Notes: a model not told the origin generated them from the letters alone. A DNA stretch of 63,306 bases from Salipaludibacillus aurantiacus (GCF_900111295.1 NZ_FOGT01000022.1:1-63306); one strand, 5' to 3'. Positions 35,864 to 45,684 are shown, numbered from the stretch's first letter. Numbers and translations: made by a program.

Positions 35864-36316
35864 ATGGCTAATCAAGTTGAAACAGTTATAACTGAAGAAC
35901 TTTTACCACTGCTTAGAGAAGAACGTTATGTAACAATTGCAACAGTCGACCATGAGACAGGCGGTACTAATGTGAATGCTATTTCATGGGTTTATGCCAC
36001 AGATGAGAAACATGTCAGATTCTCTGTGGATAACCGCTCCCGTATCGTAGAAAATTTAAAGCAACAACCTCTTGTTACACTTACTTTAATCGGGGAAGGT
36101 TCCACTTACGCGATTGCAGGGGAAGCGAAAGTTATTGAAGAGAAGATGGAAGATGTTCCCCTCAAATTAGCTCTAGTTGAAATTTCTGTAAAAGAAGTAA
36201 GGGATGTCATGTTTTATGGTGCCCGAATCACTACAGAGCCTAAATATGAAAAAACGTATGATAAAGAAGCAGCAGAGAAATTGGATCGCCAGGTTATGGG
36301 CGCAATGAAAAAATAA
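35864..36316 (+). CDS. ylaL: YlaL, pyridoxamine 5'-phosphate oxidase-like protein
   Basis: A 150-residue split-barrel flavin-binding-fold protein. LREERYVTIATVDHETGGTN, ISWVYATDEKHVRFSVDNRSRIVENLKQQPLVTLTLIG and YAIAGEAKV are the barrel strands. Heme or FMN binding is known for some relatives; the ligand here is unknown. AAGGAGGCG precedes the ATG. Confidence 0.88.
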   Translation: MANQVETVITEELLPLLREERYVTIATVDHETGGTNVNAISWVYATDEKHVRFSVDNRSRIVENLKQQPLVTLTLIGEGSTYAIAGEAKVIEEKMEDVPLKLALVEISVKEVRDVMFYGARITTEPKYEKTYDKEAAEKLDRQVMGAMKK

Positions 36317-36317
36317 T

Positions 36318-36360
36318 TAAAACGATGCCAGCATGTTAATTCATGAGGGCATCGTTTTTA
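36318..36360 (+). terminator. Terminator of ylaL
   Basis: AAAACGATGCC pairs with GGCATCGTTTT, T run after. Confidence 0.88.
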
Positions 36361-36533
36361 TTTTATATTTAGATGAAGGTATAAGTTCCCGCCTGCCGGT
36401 AATTGCACTGCCTATTTTATTTACAGATTAGCCTATAGTCTTTGAAGAGAAGATCATGAATATACTTAAATGAATAGAATAAATAAACCCCCGCGTTTCT
36501 GGAGAGTGAAAAGATTTTTTAGGAGGGAATAGC

Positions 36534-37862
36534 TTGGCTAAAATATACATTCTTGATACGAATGTTTTACTGCAAGATCCATTGGCTCTCTATTCATTTG
36601 ATGAGAATAAAGTGATTATCCCGGCGGTTGTACTCGAAGAAATTGATTCAAAGAAACGCTATATGGATGAAATAGGAAGAAATGCAAGGGAAGTAGCCAG
36701 ACTGCTTGATGATTTGAGAGAAAAAGGTAAACTCCATGAAGGAGTGAAGCTTCCTAATGGCGGAAATTTAGTGGTCGAATTAAATCACCGGACGTTTGAT
36801 CAGATGAAAAAGCATTTTATTGATACCACGAATGACAATCGGATTTTGGCTGTGGCTTTGAATATAAGTATAGAGCAGAAAGAAATGAAAAAAAATGAGG
36901 AAGTCATCCTTGTAAGCAAAGACGCCTTACTTCGGGTTAAAGCTGATGCACTCGGATTAAAATCAGAAGACTTTTTATCTGACAGAGTGGTAAAGTTTGA
37001 CAGGATGTATCTTGGCTATGAGGAGAATTGGCTGAGTCCTGAGAAAATGGACTTGCTTTTTGAAGAAAAACGGCTCCCCATAAGTGAGGTCAAGACCTCC
37101 CACACTTATCCTAACCATTTTTATATATTTAAAGACCTTGCCAATGGTACCCGGTCTGCCTTAGCTATGACAGATAAAAAGGGAGAATATATTAACCTCT
37201 TTCTGAGTCAACAGGAACCTGTCTGGGGGATTAAACCTCGAAATGTCCAGCAGAAAATGGCCCTCGAATTATTAACACGGGAGGATATTCCACTGGTGAC
37301 GCTTGCAGGAAAAGCAGGAACAGGTAAAACCCTGCTTTCATTGGCAGCCGGATTATACCAGACTGAAGACTTAAATAAGTACAAAAAACTTCTTGTCGCA
37401 AGGCCTGTGGTTCCCATGGGAAAAGACATAGGCTATCTGCCGGGCGAAAAAGAAGAAAAACTGCGCCCTTGGATGCAGCCTATTTATGATAATCTTGAAT
37501 ATTTGTTTAATACTAATAAAAGCGGTGAGCTTGATCAGATTCTTGCCGGAATGTCCTCTATTCAGGTAGAGGCGTTAACTTATATCAGAGGACGTAGCAT
37601 TCCTGATCAGTTCATAATAATCGATGAGGCTCAAAATTTAACTAAACATGAAGTGAAAACAATTTTAACCAGAGTTGGAGAAGGAAGCAAAATAATTTTA
37701 ATGGGAGACCCGAAACAGATAGACCACCCCTACCTTGACGAATATACTAACGGGCTTACCTATGTAACAGAAAAATTAAAACACAGGGGAGAGTCAGGGC
37801 ATATTAAACTGGAGAAAGGGGAACGGTCAGGGCTGGCCCAGCTGGCAGCAGATTTATTATAG
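36534..37862 (+). CDS. ylaK: YlaK, PIN-PhoH ATPase (PhoH2-like)
   Basis: A 442-residue fusion of a PIN RNase domain (residues 1-150; acidic residues D8, E35, D101 in ILDTNVLLQ, VVLEEIDSK, TTNDNRI) and a PhoH P-loop ATPase/helicase (235-442; P-loop G259KAGTGKT266, Walker B FIIIDEAQN, GDPKQIDHP). This architecture unwinds and cleaves RNA in characterised PhoH2 proteins; the cellular target is unknown. The start is TTG behind AGGAGGG. Confidence 0.93.
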   Translation: MAKIYILDTNVLLQDPLALYSFDENKVIIPAVVLEEIDSKKRYMDEIGRNAREVARLLDDLREKGKLHEGVKLPNGGNLVVELNHRTFDQMKKHFIDTTNDNRILAVALNISIEQKEMKKNEEVILVSKDALLRVKADALGLKSEDFLSDRVVKFDRMYLGYEENWLSPEKMDLLFEEKRLPISEVKTSHTYPNHFYIFKDLANGTRSALAMTDKKGEYINLFLSQQEPVWGIKPRNVQQKMALELLTREDIPLVTLAGKAGTGKTLLSLAAGLYQTEDLNKYKKLLVARPVVPMGKDIGYLPGEKEEKLRPWMQPIYDNLEYLFNTNKSGELDQILAGMSSIQVEALTYIRGRSIPDQFIIIDEAQNLTKHEVKTILTRVGEGSKIILMGDPKQIDHPYLDEYTNGLTYVTEKLKHRGESGHIKLEKGERSGLAQLAADLL

Positions 37863-37871
37863 ACGGGCGTA

Positions 37872-37915
37872 ATTAAAGAGACTGTTTTACACATCTGCAG
37901 AGTGAGTAAAACAGT
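37872..37915. terminator. Bidirectional terminator after ylaK
   Basis: AAAGAGACTGTTTTAC pairs with GTAAAACAGTCTTT across a 15-nt loop. Confidence 0.88.
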
Positions 37916-37924
37916 CTTTCTGTC

Positions 37925-38422
37925 TCATTTTAAAATGATTGACGTAATGTGTGTCACCGGTTCCTTGAGGTTAGAACCATCCCCATAATAAAAGTGGACA
38001 GGCCCGTTTTCTTTCAAAGGTTTTCCTTGCTCGGAGAAGCCTAAGATACCATTTTCGGCTTGACTGAGCGGACATGAAAAATCTTCTTTTCCTTCCGCGC
38101 GTACAAAGGTTACTGTCTCAGCCTCAGGCTCAGGAGAAGCGTTATCAAGGAAAGGCTTGAGTGCAATTCCTAAAGAATGCTCTGTCAGATCTTTACGGTC
38201 CACCGTTACTTTGTTCTGATTGGACTGCGGCATAGCCCCTTTCAGTCTCTGCTCGTCCCAAGCACGGCTTAACTGTTTAATTGAGGGATCTGCGGGCCCT
38301 TTTCTCTCGTCAGAAAAATATGTACTTAAATTAATTTTACGGTCATCAAATATCCAAACCCCCGGGTCGAGTATAATCGGGTGTTTAACCAGACCTTTAA
38401 TAGAAACAATCATAGAAGACAT
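37925..38422 (-). CDS. Conserved hypothetical protein next to glsA
   Basis: A 165-residue soluble protein, MIVSIKGLVKHPIILDPGVWIFDDRKINLSTYF at the start and HFYYGDGSNLKEPVTHITSI at the end, with a disordered-looking acidic middle (ASPEPEAETV). Relatives occur in many Bacillaceae beside phoH or glutaminase genes and are sometimes labelled peptidyl-prolyl isomerases, but I see no isomerase domain. GGTGA stands 9 bases before the ATG. Divergent from glsA. Function unknown. Confidence 0.65.
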   Translation of the reverse strand: MSSMIVSIKGLVKHPIILDPGVWIFDDRKINLSTYFSDERKGPADPSIKQLSRAWDEQRLKGAMPQSNQNKVTVDRKDLTEHSLGIALKPFLDNASPEPEAETVTFVRAEGKEDFSCPLSQAENGILGFSEQGKPLKENGPVHFYYGDGSNLKEPVTHITSIILK

Positions 38423-38511
38423 TATTGATCTTCACCATCCTTTCCTCTACAGTATAGACATGAAAGATTAGTTTGTCATCCATCTAAGTTTAAGTTTACG
38501 GAGGTTGTCAT

Positions 38512-39444
38512 ATGACGATGTGCCAGGATAACGAAGCGTTGAAATTAATGGTGCAGGAAGCTTTACAGTATACTCCCTATGGGAAAGTAGCAGATTATAT
38601 TCCTGCTTTAAGCAGGGAAAATCCAGGGACTCTGTCTCTTGCAGTTTCCGAAAGTGGTACGACGTGTGCGACTGCTGGTGATACGTCTGAAATGTTTACG
38701 TTGCAGAGTATATCCAAGGTTATCACTCTGGCACTTGCACTAATGGATCAGGGAGAAGAAGGAGTTTTTTCCCGTGTGGGGATGGAACCTACGGGAGATC
38801 CGTTTAATTCAATTATTAAGCTTGAAACTCATTCTCCTTCCAAACCTCTTAATCCAATGATTAATGCAGGGGCGCTGGCTGTAACTTCAATGCTGCAGGG
38901 AAGCACTGTTGATGAGAAGCTTGGCAGACTCCTCACATTTATTCACGAACTTACAGGAAATACCTCTATCACTTATAATGAAGAAGTAGCCAGATCAGAA
39001 TATGATACAGCAGATTTAAACCGGTCACTGGCTTTTTTCTTAAAGCAGCATCAGGTCATCGAGGGAGATGTCGAAAATCTGCTTGAACTGTACACTAAGC
39101 AATGTGCCATAGAAGTAAACTGCCAGGATTTAGCCAAAATGGCGTATGTAATTGCTAACAGAGGGATCCATACTGCATCCGACAGGCCGGTTATTCCTCT
39201 GCATATCGCGAGGATCATTAAGACATTTATGGTGACTTGCGGGATGTATAATGCTTCAGGTGAATTTGCTATAAAAGTAGGAGTACCAGCTAAAAGCGGA
39301 GTGTCCGGGGGTATTATGGCTTCGATTCCTCATAAGGCGGGGATAGGCATTTACGGCCCTGCGCTGGATGAAAAAGGGAACAGTATCGCCGGGATGAAGC
39401 TGTTGGAGTCATTGTCCCAACGGTATGACCTGAGTATTTTCTAG
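38512..39444 (+). CDS. glsA: Glutaminase (GlsA/YlaM type)
   Basis: Hydrolyses glutamine to glutamate and ammonia. A 310-residue serine-dependent beta-lactamase-like enzyme: S66-x-x-K69 (LQSISKVITL), PMINAGALAV, AFFLKQHQVIEGDVENLLELYTKQCAIEV, and KSGVSGGIMA near the end. Length is standard. ACGGAGG precedes the ATG. Confidence 0.95.
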   Translation: MTMCQDNEALKLMVQEALQYTPYGKVADYIPALSRENPGTLSLAVSESGTTCATAGDTSEMFTLQSISKVITLALALMDQGEEGVFSRVGMEPTGDPFNSIIKLETHSPSKPLNPMINAGALAVTSMLQGSTVDEKLGRLLTFIHELTGNTSITYNEEVARSEYDTADLNRSLAFFLKQHQVIEGDVENLLELYTKQCAIEVNCQDLAKMAYVIANRGIHTASDRPVIPLHIARIIKTFMVTCGMYNASGEFAIKVGVPAKSGVSGGIMASIPHKAGIGIYGPALDEKGNSIAGMKLLESLSQRYDLSIF

Positions 39445-39466
39445 TTAGCAGGAAAGCATGTACTTG

Positions 39467-39495
39467 TTGCAATTTTGCCAAAGAACCGATAATAT
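39467..39495 (+). promoter_or_regulatory. Sigma-A promoter of ylaN
   Basis: TTGCAA, 17-base spacer, TAATAT, about 90 bases before the ylaN start. Confidence 0.55.
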
Positions 39496-39582
39496 AAGAG
39501 GAAGAATGGAATTCGGTTACAGACACAACAGCCGCCTTAGTATTCGATAAGCGGTGCTGATTTATAAACGGGAGGGATTCGG

Positions 39583-39867
39583 ATGTCCATTGAAACCCTA
39601 TCAAGCCAGAATGAAAAAGCTTATGCCCTTCTAAAAGAAGATGCTGCTAAAATACGCCAGCTTATTGAAGTTCAGATGAGTAACCTCACTATGCCTCAAT
39701 GCCCTCTTTATGAAGAAGTTTTAGATACTCAAATGTTTGGTTTGTCCAGAGAAATTGATTTTGCAATCAGACTGAACCTTGTCAGTGAGGAAGATGGCAA
39801 AAAGTTATTAGACGAGCTGGAAAAACAGCTTACTTCTTTACATGAAGCTTCCATGAAAAGAAAGTAA
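39583..39867 (+). CDS. ylaN: YlaN, UPF0358 family
   Basis: A 94-residue all-helical protein. [35 protein letters not shown] is nearly invariant in the family. YlaN has been tied to iron homeostasis and Fur control in Bacillus and Staphylococcus (established knowledge, not visible here). GGGAGGG precedes the ATG. In B. subtilis ftsW follows; here pycA follows directly. Confidence 0.95.
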   Translation: MSIETLSSQNEKAYALLKEDAAKIRQLIEVQMSNLTMPQCPLYEEVLDTQMFGLSREIDFAIRLNLVSEEDGKKLLDELEKQLTSLHEASMKRK

Positions 39868-39871
39868 TTTA

Positions 39872-39915
39872 TTTAAAACAGATGCGTGTTTTTAATGCGC
39901 CTCTGTTTTTTTGTT
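39872..39915 (+). terminator. Terminator of ylaN
   Basis: ACAGATGCG pairs with GCGCCTCTGT around a 9-nt loop, T run after. Confidence 0.82.
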
Positions 39916-40138
39916 TATTTTTAACTAATCACAGCTGCGGAAGGCTGAAATTTTTACCAGTATGGGCGGTCAGTTAATAATAATGATGAAATTTGACAGA
40001 TTAAGTGATAAGATTATGAGTAGTTTCAGGAGATGACAAAACATTCTGAACCGCGCCATTAATTATTAAAGAAAAACCGATATGCTTTTACGTTTTAGTT
40101 TATCAGAGAGCCACTTTGAAATTAGGGAGGAAAACAAG

Positions 40139-43100
40139 GTGAAACGTTTAGACCGTATTAACAAAGTGTTAGTAGCTAATCGAGGAGAAATTGCAATTCG
40201 GGTTTTTCGTGCGTGTACGGAGCTGAATATTCGTACGGTAGCCATTTATTCAAAAGAAGACACAGGAGCATTTCACCGGTATAAAGCTGATGAAGCTTAT
40301 CTGGTTGGAGAAGGAAAAAAGCCCATTGATGCTTACCTGGATATTGAAAGTATTATTGAAACAGCAAAGAGAAACCAAGTGGACGCTATTCATCCAGGGT
40401 ACGGTTTCTTGTCTGAAAATATACAATTTGCCAGACGATGTGAAGAGGAAGGGATTATATTTATTGGACCTTCAATTGAGCATCTAAAGATGTTTGGAGA
40501 TAAAGTTGAAGCAAGGAAAACAGCGATAAAAGCAGATATCCCAGTTATTCCCGGCACTGACGGCCCTGTCACGACTACCGAAGAAGTCACAGCTTTTGCA
40601 GATCAGTACGGTTTCCCGTTAATTATTAAAGCTGCCCTTGGGGGCGGAGGCCGCGGCATGCGAATCGTGAGATCAGAAGATGAACTTAAAGAGTCTTTTG
40701 AAAGAGCGCGCTCTGAAGCGAAGTCTGCATTTGGCAGTGAAGAAGTGTACATTGAGAGATTTGTAGAGAATCCAAAACATATTGAAGTGCAGATTCTTGG
40801 TGACAACCACGGTAATCTGGTTCATTTGTATGAACGTGACTGTTCTGTACAGAGGCGGCACCAGAAAGTAGTAGAGGTAGCTCCGAGTGTGTCTTTGTCT
40901 AATGAAGCCCGTGAAAGAATTTGCGGAGCAGCATTACAGTTAATGGAGAAAATCCAATACATAAATGCAGGGACAGTAGAGTTTCTAGTGACTGATAATG
41001 AGGAATTTTTCTTTATCGAAGTTAATCCAAGAATTCAGGTTGAACATACTATTACAGAAATGATTACAGGAATTGATATCGTCCATGCTCAGCTAATGGT
41101 TGCAGATGGTAAAAACATATTTTCGAACGAAGTAGGAATTCCTGAACAAAAAGACATTTATACTCATGGATTTGCGATTCAATCAAGAGTGACAACAGAA
41201 GATCCTCAAAACGGGTTTATGCCTGATACTGGAAGAATAATGGCCTACCGAACAGGAGGCGGGTTCGGAGTAAGGCTTGACGCAGGGAATGGCTTTCAGG
41301 GAGCCGTAATATCACCGCATTATGACTCTCTTCTTGTTAAATTGTCAACATGGGCCCTGTCCTTTGAAGATGCGGCACATAAAATGGTAAGGAATTTGAA
41401 AGAATTCCGTATCAGAGGAATTAAAACAAACATAGCTTTTCTTGAAAATGTTGTCCAGCACGAGAAATTTCTCAATGGAGAATACAATACAGCTTTTATA
41501 GACGAATCACCCGAGTTATTTGTGTTTCCTAAGAGGAAAGACCGGGGAACTAAAATGTTATCATTTATCGGTCAAACCGTTGTTAATGGATATCCCGGCA
41601 TAGGGACGAAGAAAAAGCCCGTATTTGATGAGCGGAGAGTGCCTAAGCTTTCATTAGAACAGCCTCTTCCTGAAGGCTCCAAACAGCTTCTTGACCGGCT
41701 TGGCCCGGAAGGTTTAGCTAAGTGGGTGAAAGAAAGAGAAAAAGTTTTGCTCACTGATACCACATTCAGGGATGCCCACCAGTCTTTACTGGCTACACGA
41801 GTAAGAACCCACGATTTAAAACAGATTGCAGAGCCGACAGCACATTTGCTGCCTAACTTGTTTTCTATGGAAATGTGGGGCGGGGCCACTTTTGATGTAT
41901 CTATGCGTTTTCTCCATGAGGATCCGTGGGAGCGGCTTATAATGTTAAGGCAAAAAGCTCCGAATGTTTTATTTCAGATGCTTCTGAGAGCCTCAAATGC
42001 AGTAGGTTATAAAAATTATCCGGATAATTTAATAGATGAGTTTGTAGATAAATCAGCAGAAGCAGGAATTGATGTATTCCGTATTTTTGACAGTCTCAAC
42101 TGGCTGGAAGGAATGAAGCCGGCAATAGAAGCCGTAAGAAATTCCGGCAAGATTGCAGAAGCAAGTATGTGTTATACAGGGGATATTTTAGATCATACAC
42201 GCCCTAAATACGATTTGGAATATTATCTAAATATGGCAAAAGAACTTGAAAAAGCAGGAGCGCATATTTTAGGTATAAAAGATATGGCAGGGTTACTGAA
42301 ACCCCAGGCTGCCTATGAACTCATTTCAGCCCTGAAAGAAGAGATAGGCATACCAATACACCTTCACACCCATGATACAAGCGGAAATGGTATATACACA
42401 TATGCAAAAGCCATTGATGCGGGAGTGGATATTGTAGATACTGCTATGAGTTCTATGGCAGGCCTTACAAGCCAGCCCAGCATGAATTCCCTTTATCATG
42501 CGTTAAGCGGGAATGAGAGGCAGCCAGAGATCAACATCTCTCATGCCGATAAGTTAAATGCTTTCTGGGAAGATACCCGGAAGTATTACCAGGATTTCGA
42601 AAGCGGTATGATGGCTCCCCATTCGGAGATATATGACCATGAAATGCCTGGCGGACAATATAGTAATCTGCAGCAGCAGGCTAAAGGGGTCGGTTTGGGA
42701 GATCGCTGGGATGAAGTGAAAGAAATGTACAGTACGGTCAATGATATGTTTGGTGATATTGTGAAAGTCACCCCATCTTCAAAAGTAGTGGGAGATATGG
42801 CTCTGTTTATGGTAGAGAACGATCTGACGCCTGAAAAAGTTTATGAAAAAGGAATGAATATTGATTTTCCTGATTCTGTTATAGAACTGTTCCAAGGCTA
42901 TCTGGGGCAACCTCATGAAGGCTTTCCCGATAAGCTTCAAGAGATTATCTTAAAAGGAAAGCCGGCTATTACTAACAGGCCGGGGGAAAACATGGAGCCC
43001 GTAAACCTTGAGGCTCTAAAAGAAGAGCTTTACCATAAGCTTGGGCGCCAGGTAACAAGCCATGATGTCATTTCTTACGCTCTCTACCCAAAAGTATTTC

Positions 43101-43585
43101 TTGATTACCAGGCCTTTATGGATCAATTTGGTGATGTATCGGTACTGGATACTTCTACGTTCTTTTATGGTTTAAGGCTTGGTGAAGAAGTTGAGATTGA
43201 AATTGAGCAGGGTAAAACACTCATTGTGAAGCTTGTTTCTATAGGCGAACCCCAAAAAGATGCCACACGGGTAATTTATTTTGAGTTGAATGGTCAGCCA
43301 AGAGAAATTATAGTCAGAGACGATAATATTGAGTCTCTCGTTTCTACAAAGCAGAAGGCAGATAAAATGAATGACAGACATATCGGCGCCTCTATGCCAG
43401 GAACCGTCGTTAAGCTTCTGGTAGAAAAAGGGGACAAGGTTAAAAAGGGTGACCACTTAATGATTACTGAGGCAATGAAAATGGAAACGACCGTTCAGGC
43501 GCCGTTTGATGGTGTGATAGGGCAAATATATGTTTCAAATGGAGAAGCTATACAAGGTGGAGATCTTTTAGTGGAATTTGAATAA
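40139..43585 (+). CDS. pycA: Pyruvate carboxylase
   Basis: ATP- and biotin-dependent carboxylation of pyruvate to oxaloacetate. The 1148-residue chain has biotin carboxylase (about 1-455; KAALGGGGRGMRIV ATP-grasp loop, NPRIQVEHTITE), carboxyltransferase (about 530-800; LLTDTTFRDAHQSLLATRVRT, HTHDTSGNG), the allosteric linker, and a biotin carboxyl carrier domain with K1114 in EAMKMETT. GTG 40139 with GGGAGGAAAACAAG upstream gives the usual N-terminus KRLDRINKVLVANRGE; an open frame 19 codons longer has no site. Confidence 0.98.
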   Translation: MKRLDRINKVLVANRGEIAIRVFRACTELNIRTVAIYSKEDTGAFHRYKADEAYLVGEGKKPIDAYLDIESIIETAKRNQVDAIHPGYGFLSENIQFARRCEEEGIIFIGPSIEHLKMFGDKVEARKTAIKADIPVIPGTDGPVTTTEEVTAFADQYGFPLIIKAALGGGGRGMRIVRSEDELKESFERARSEAKSAFGSEEVYIERFVENPKHIEVQILGDNHGNLVHLYERDCSVQRRHQKVVEVAPSVSLSNEARERICGAALQLMEKIQYINAGTVEFLVTDNEEFFFIEVNPRIQVEHTITEMITGIDIVHAQLMVADGKNIFSNEVGIPEQKDIYTHGFAIQSRVTTEDPQNGFMPDTGRIMAYRTGGGFGVRLDAGNGFQGAVISPHYDSLLVKLSTWALSFEDAAHKMVRNLKEFRIRGIKTNIAFLENVVQHEKFLNGEYNTAFIDESPELFVFPKRKDRGTKMLSFIGQTVVNGYPGIGTKKKPVFDERRVPKLSLEQPLPEGSKQLLDRLGPEGLAKWVKEREKVLLTDTTFRDAHQSLLATRVRTHDLKQIAEPTAHLLPNLFSMEMWGGATFDVSMRFLHEDPWERLIMLRQKAPNVLFQMLLRASNAVGYKNYPDNLIDEFVDKSAEAGIDVFRIFDSLNWLEGMKPAIEAVRNSGKIAEASMCYTGDILDHTRPKYDLEYYLNMAKELEKAGAHILGIKDMAGLLKPQAAYELISALKEEIGIPIHLHTHDTSGNGIYTYAKAIDAGVDIVDTAMSSMAGLTSQPSMNSLYHALSGNERQPEINISHADKLNAFWEDTRKYYQDFESGMMAPHSEIYDHEMPGGQYSNLQQQAKGVGLGDRWDEVKEMYSTVNDMFGDIVKVTPSSKVVGDMALFMVENDLTPEKVYEKGMNIDFPDSVIELFQGYLGQPHEGFPDKLQEIILKGKPAITNRPGENMEPVNLEALKEELYHKLGRQVTSHDVISYALYPKVFLDYQAFMDQFGDVSVLDTSTFFYGLRLGEEVEIEIEQGKTLIVKLVSIGEPQKDATRVIYFELNGQPREIIVRDDNIESLVSTKQKADKMNDRHIGASMPGTVVKLLVEKGDKVKKGDHLMITEAMKMETTVQAPFDGVIGQIYVSNGEAIQGGDLLVEFE

Positions 43586-43595
43586 AGCAGTATTG

Positions 43596-43629
43596 AAAAT
43601 GCCGGGAAAAAGCTTTCCGGCATTTTTTC
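43596..43629 (+). terminator. Terminator of pycA
   Basis: AAAATGCCGG pairs with CCGGCATTTT, T run after. Confidence 0.92.
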
Positions 43630-43640
43630 ATTTCCTTCAC

Positions 43641-43669
43641 TTGGCGAAACCGACAAATTTCGTTATAAT
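43641..43669 (+). promoter_or_regulatory. Sigma-A promoter of dps
   Basis: TTGGCG, exactly 17 bases, TATAAT. No clear PerR box was recognised beside it. Confidence 0.72.
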
Positions 43670-43754
43670 TTTCCGTGAAGGGTTTAGGGAGCCCTTCAGA
43701 AACATATGATAAGAATTAGATAAAGCAAAAACACATTTTAGGGAGTTGATCAGT

Positions 43755-44201
43755 TTGGTAAATGAAAAAACAGAAAAAGTTCTTAACCGTCAAGTGGCAA
43801 ACTGGAATGTTATGTTTGTAAAGCTGCATAACTATCACTGGTATGTGAAAGGGCCTCATTTTTTCGCATTGCACGAGAAATTTGAAGAGCTTTACAACGA
43901 AGCTGCGGGTCATATTGATGAGCTGGCAGAACGCCTTCTTACCTTAAAAGGCAAACCGGTAGCATCGATGAGAGAATACTTAGAAGTCTCTACCATTGAA
44001 GAAGCCGAGGGGGAAAAAAGTGCCGAAGAAATGGTAAAAGCATTAGTGGAAGATTTTGATAGACTATCTGCTGAACTGCAGAGTGATATTGAAACATTAG
44101 AAGAGGAAGCAGGAGATGAAGCGACAGCGGACATGCTCGTTGAAATCCGCCAGTCCGTAGAAAAGCATAACTGGATGCTGCGCTCTTTCCTGGGTCAATA
44201 G
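43755..44201 (+). CDS. dps: Dps-family DNA-protection / ferritin-like protein
   Basis: A 148-residue mini-ferritin that oxidises and stores iron and shields DNA from peroxide. The inter-subunit ferroxidase residues are present in [38 protein letters not shown]. The C-terminal helix is [15 protein letters not shown] 43755 (AGGGAG upstream) is preferred to TTG 43746, which overlaps the site. It stands between pycA and ctaA, which adjoin in B. subtilis, so it is an insertion relative to that order. Confidence 0.93.
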   Translation: MVNEKTEKVLNRQVANWNVMFVKLHNYHWYVKGPHFFALHEKFEELYNEAAGHIDELAERLLTLKGKPVASMREYLEVSTIEEAEGEKSAEEMVKALVEDFDRLSAELQSDIETLEEEAGDEATADMLVEIRQSVEKHNWMLRSFLGQ

Positions 44202-44235
44202 TAATAAAAGCTGGAACTACACAGTTATTAAAGTA

Positions 44236-44276
44236 CCAAAAAAGGCTCTCACTTAGGTGAGGGCCTTTTTTAGTAC
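44236..44276. terminator. Terminator of dps
   Basis: AAAAAAGGCTCTCAC pairs with GGTGAGGGCCTTTTTT around a very short loop. It may also end ctaA from the other side. Confidence 0.9.
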
Positions 44277-44299
44277 CTTTTTTAATTTAGGCTTCCTTT

Positions 44300-45193
44300 T
44301 TATTTAGACCTGTAGGCAAGTAAAGCAGTATAACTGACAACTCCGAATAATAGACTAACCATAAAGGCGTGGAACAAAGTCGCGTTTAAGGTGAAACCTG
44401 TAAATATTACGATTGCTCCGCTGATTACCTGGAGAGTGATAAAGATAAAACTTAATAAAGTGCCGTAAAATAAGGTCTTTTCGTGGTAATAGTGTTTTAT
44501 AACAACAATAAGAGAAATGAGTATCATTATAAAAAGAAGTCCTGCTGCCACCCTATGGCCAAATTGAATTCCGGTTCGGCCTTCCAGTACAGGGATAATC
44601 TGTCCGTTACATAAAGGCCAGCCCGTGCAGCCAACCCCTGCGTCAGTGTGTTTCACATAGGCTCCTGTGTAAACCACTGCATACACATAGGCAAGAGTAA
44701 TAAAATAATAATATTTAACTTTCCTTGAAATGGCAGGTACAGTATATTTTATATTTTTTCCATTTTCAAAGGCTAAAATAGTAAGCAAGAGTACGCTGGT
44801 AAAAGAAATTAGTGAGAACCCGAAATGGAGTGCCATGACAGCATCCGACTGCCCCCAGACTACAGCTGCTGCGCCAAGCAGGCCCTGAAAAATAATAAAC
44901 AATACGGCCAAAATAGCAAACAGTTTGGTCTCCTTAATGTGCCGAAGAGCAATCCAGCTCCAGACAGAGTGGATAATAACCATGAGTCCCAGTATTCCGG
45001 ACACGAGGCGGTGAGTATATTCTATTAACGTTTTTATCGTAGGATCCTCAGGAATAAGCTGCCCGTAACAAAGCGGCCATTCAGCCCCGCAAGCGTCTCC
45101 TGAGCCTGTTTGGGTGACCAGGGCACCCTGAATAATAACGACAAGCATCCCGAAGGTTGTTATCACACCAAATATTTTCAAAAATTGATGCAT
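44300..45193 (-). CDS. ctaA: Heme A synthase CtaA
   Basis: Oxidises heme O to heme A for cytochrome oxidase. An eight-span membrane protein with two repeated halves: GALVTQTGSGDACGAEWPLCYGQ and GAYVKHTDAGVGCTGWPLCNGQ, each with a Cys pair or single Cys loop, plus heme-ligand histidines in EYTHRLVSG and FGHRVAAGL. ATG 45193 is preferred: GGTGGAAG lies just upstream and the resulting start MHQFLKIFGVITT aligns with B. subtilis CtaA. The frame is open eight codons further. Confidence 0.95.
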   Translation of the reverse strand: MHQFLKIFGVITTFGMLVVIIQGALVTQTGSGDACGAEWPLCYGQLIPEDPTIKTLIEYTHRLVSGILGLMVIIHSVWSWIALRHIKETKLFAILAVLFIIFQGLLGAAAVVWGQSDAVMALHFGFSLISFTSVLLLTILAFENGKNIKYTVPAISRKVKYYYFITLAYVYAVVYTGAYVKHTDAGVGCTGWPLCNGQIIPVLEGRTGIQFGHRVAAGLLFIMILISLIVVIKHYYHEKTLFYGTLLSFIFITLQVISGAIVIFTGFTLNATLFHAFMVSLLFGVVSYTALLAYRSK

Positions 45194-45217
45194 AGCTTCC
45201 ACCGTCTTTCTATTCAT

Positions 45218-45484
45218 TTAAATACTTAGTAAACATAATAGTATAGAAAATTATTTTAAAAAACTTTTGCCGTGTCGAAAAAATAAAACACGAACCCGAC
45301 CTTCATTTTATGGATTCTTGACTTAAAAGTCAACGAAACTTGTTTACTGGTTCATTAATAAACTTCCAAAAATAATCCTTTTAATCTTATCAATTTATCA
45401 TATATAATATTATTATAGTGTATATATGGTTTATTCGACAGAATAAGCTGGTTTTGTGGTATTCTGAACAAGTTGTGAAAAAAA
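45218..45484. other. Divergent intergenic region ctaA-ctaB, distal part
   Basis: AT-rich, no gene seen. Promoter of ctaA expected on the minus strand. Confidence 0.35.
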
Positions 45485-45517
45485 TGTGATGAAAATCACT
45501 GAATCTTGCTATATAAT
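45485..45517 (+). promoter_or_regulatory. FNR/CRP- or Rex-like palindrome and -10 box before ctaB
   Basis: TGTGATGAAAATCACT (45485-45500) is TGTGA-N6-TCACT, one mismatch from the CRP/FNR-type half-site pair and close to Rex sites. TATAAT follows at 45512-45517. The palindrome lies where the -35 should be, and there is no good -35 hexamer, which suggests regulation of the ctaB-F operon by oxygen or redox state. Confidence 0.5.
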
Positions 45518-45684
45518 GTGAATGGATGATTACTTTCCGTCAAAGGTTTTATTTCTCTAAGTTTTCAGAGAATAATAATTTGCTTTATTTTTAAATTCTG
45601 ATTTATAAGGCAGATTGTTAGACTTAAATATGGAAACATGATTTGATTATGGAAAGAAGAGATGAATTTAGGGGGGTGAACGAA

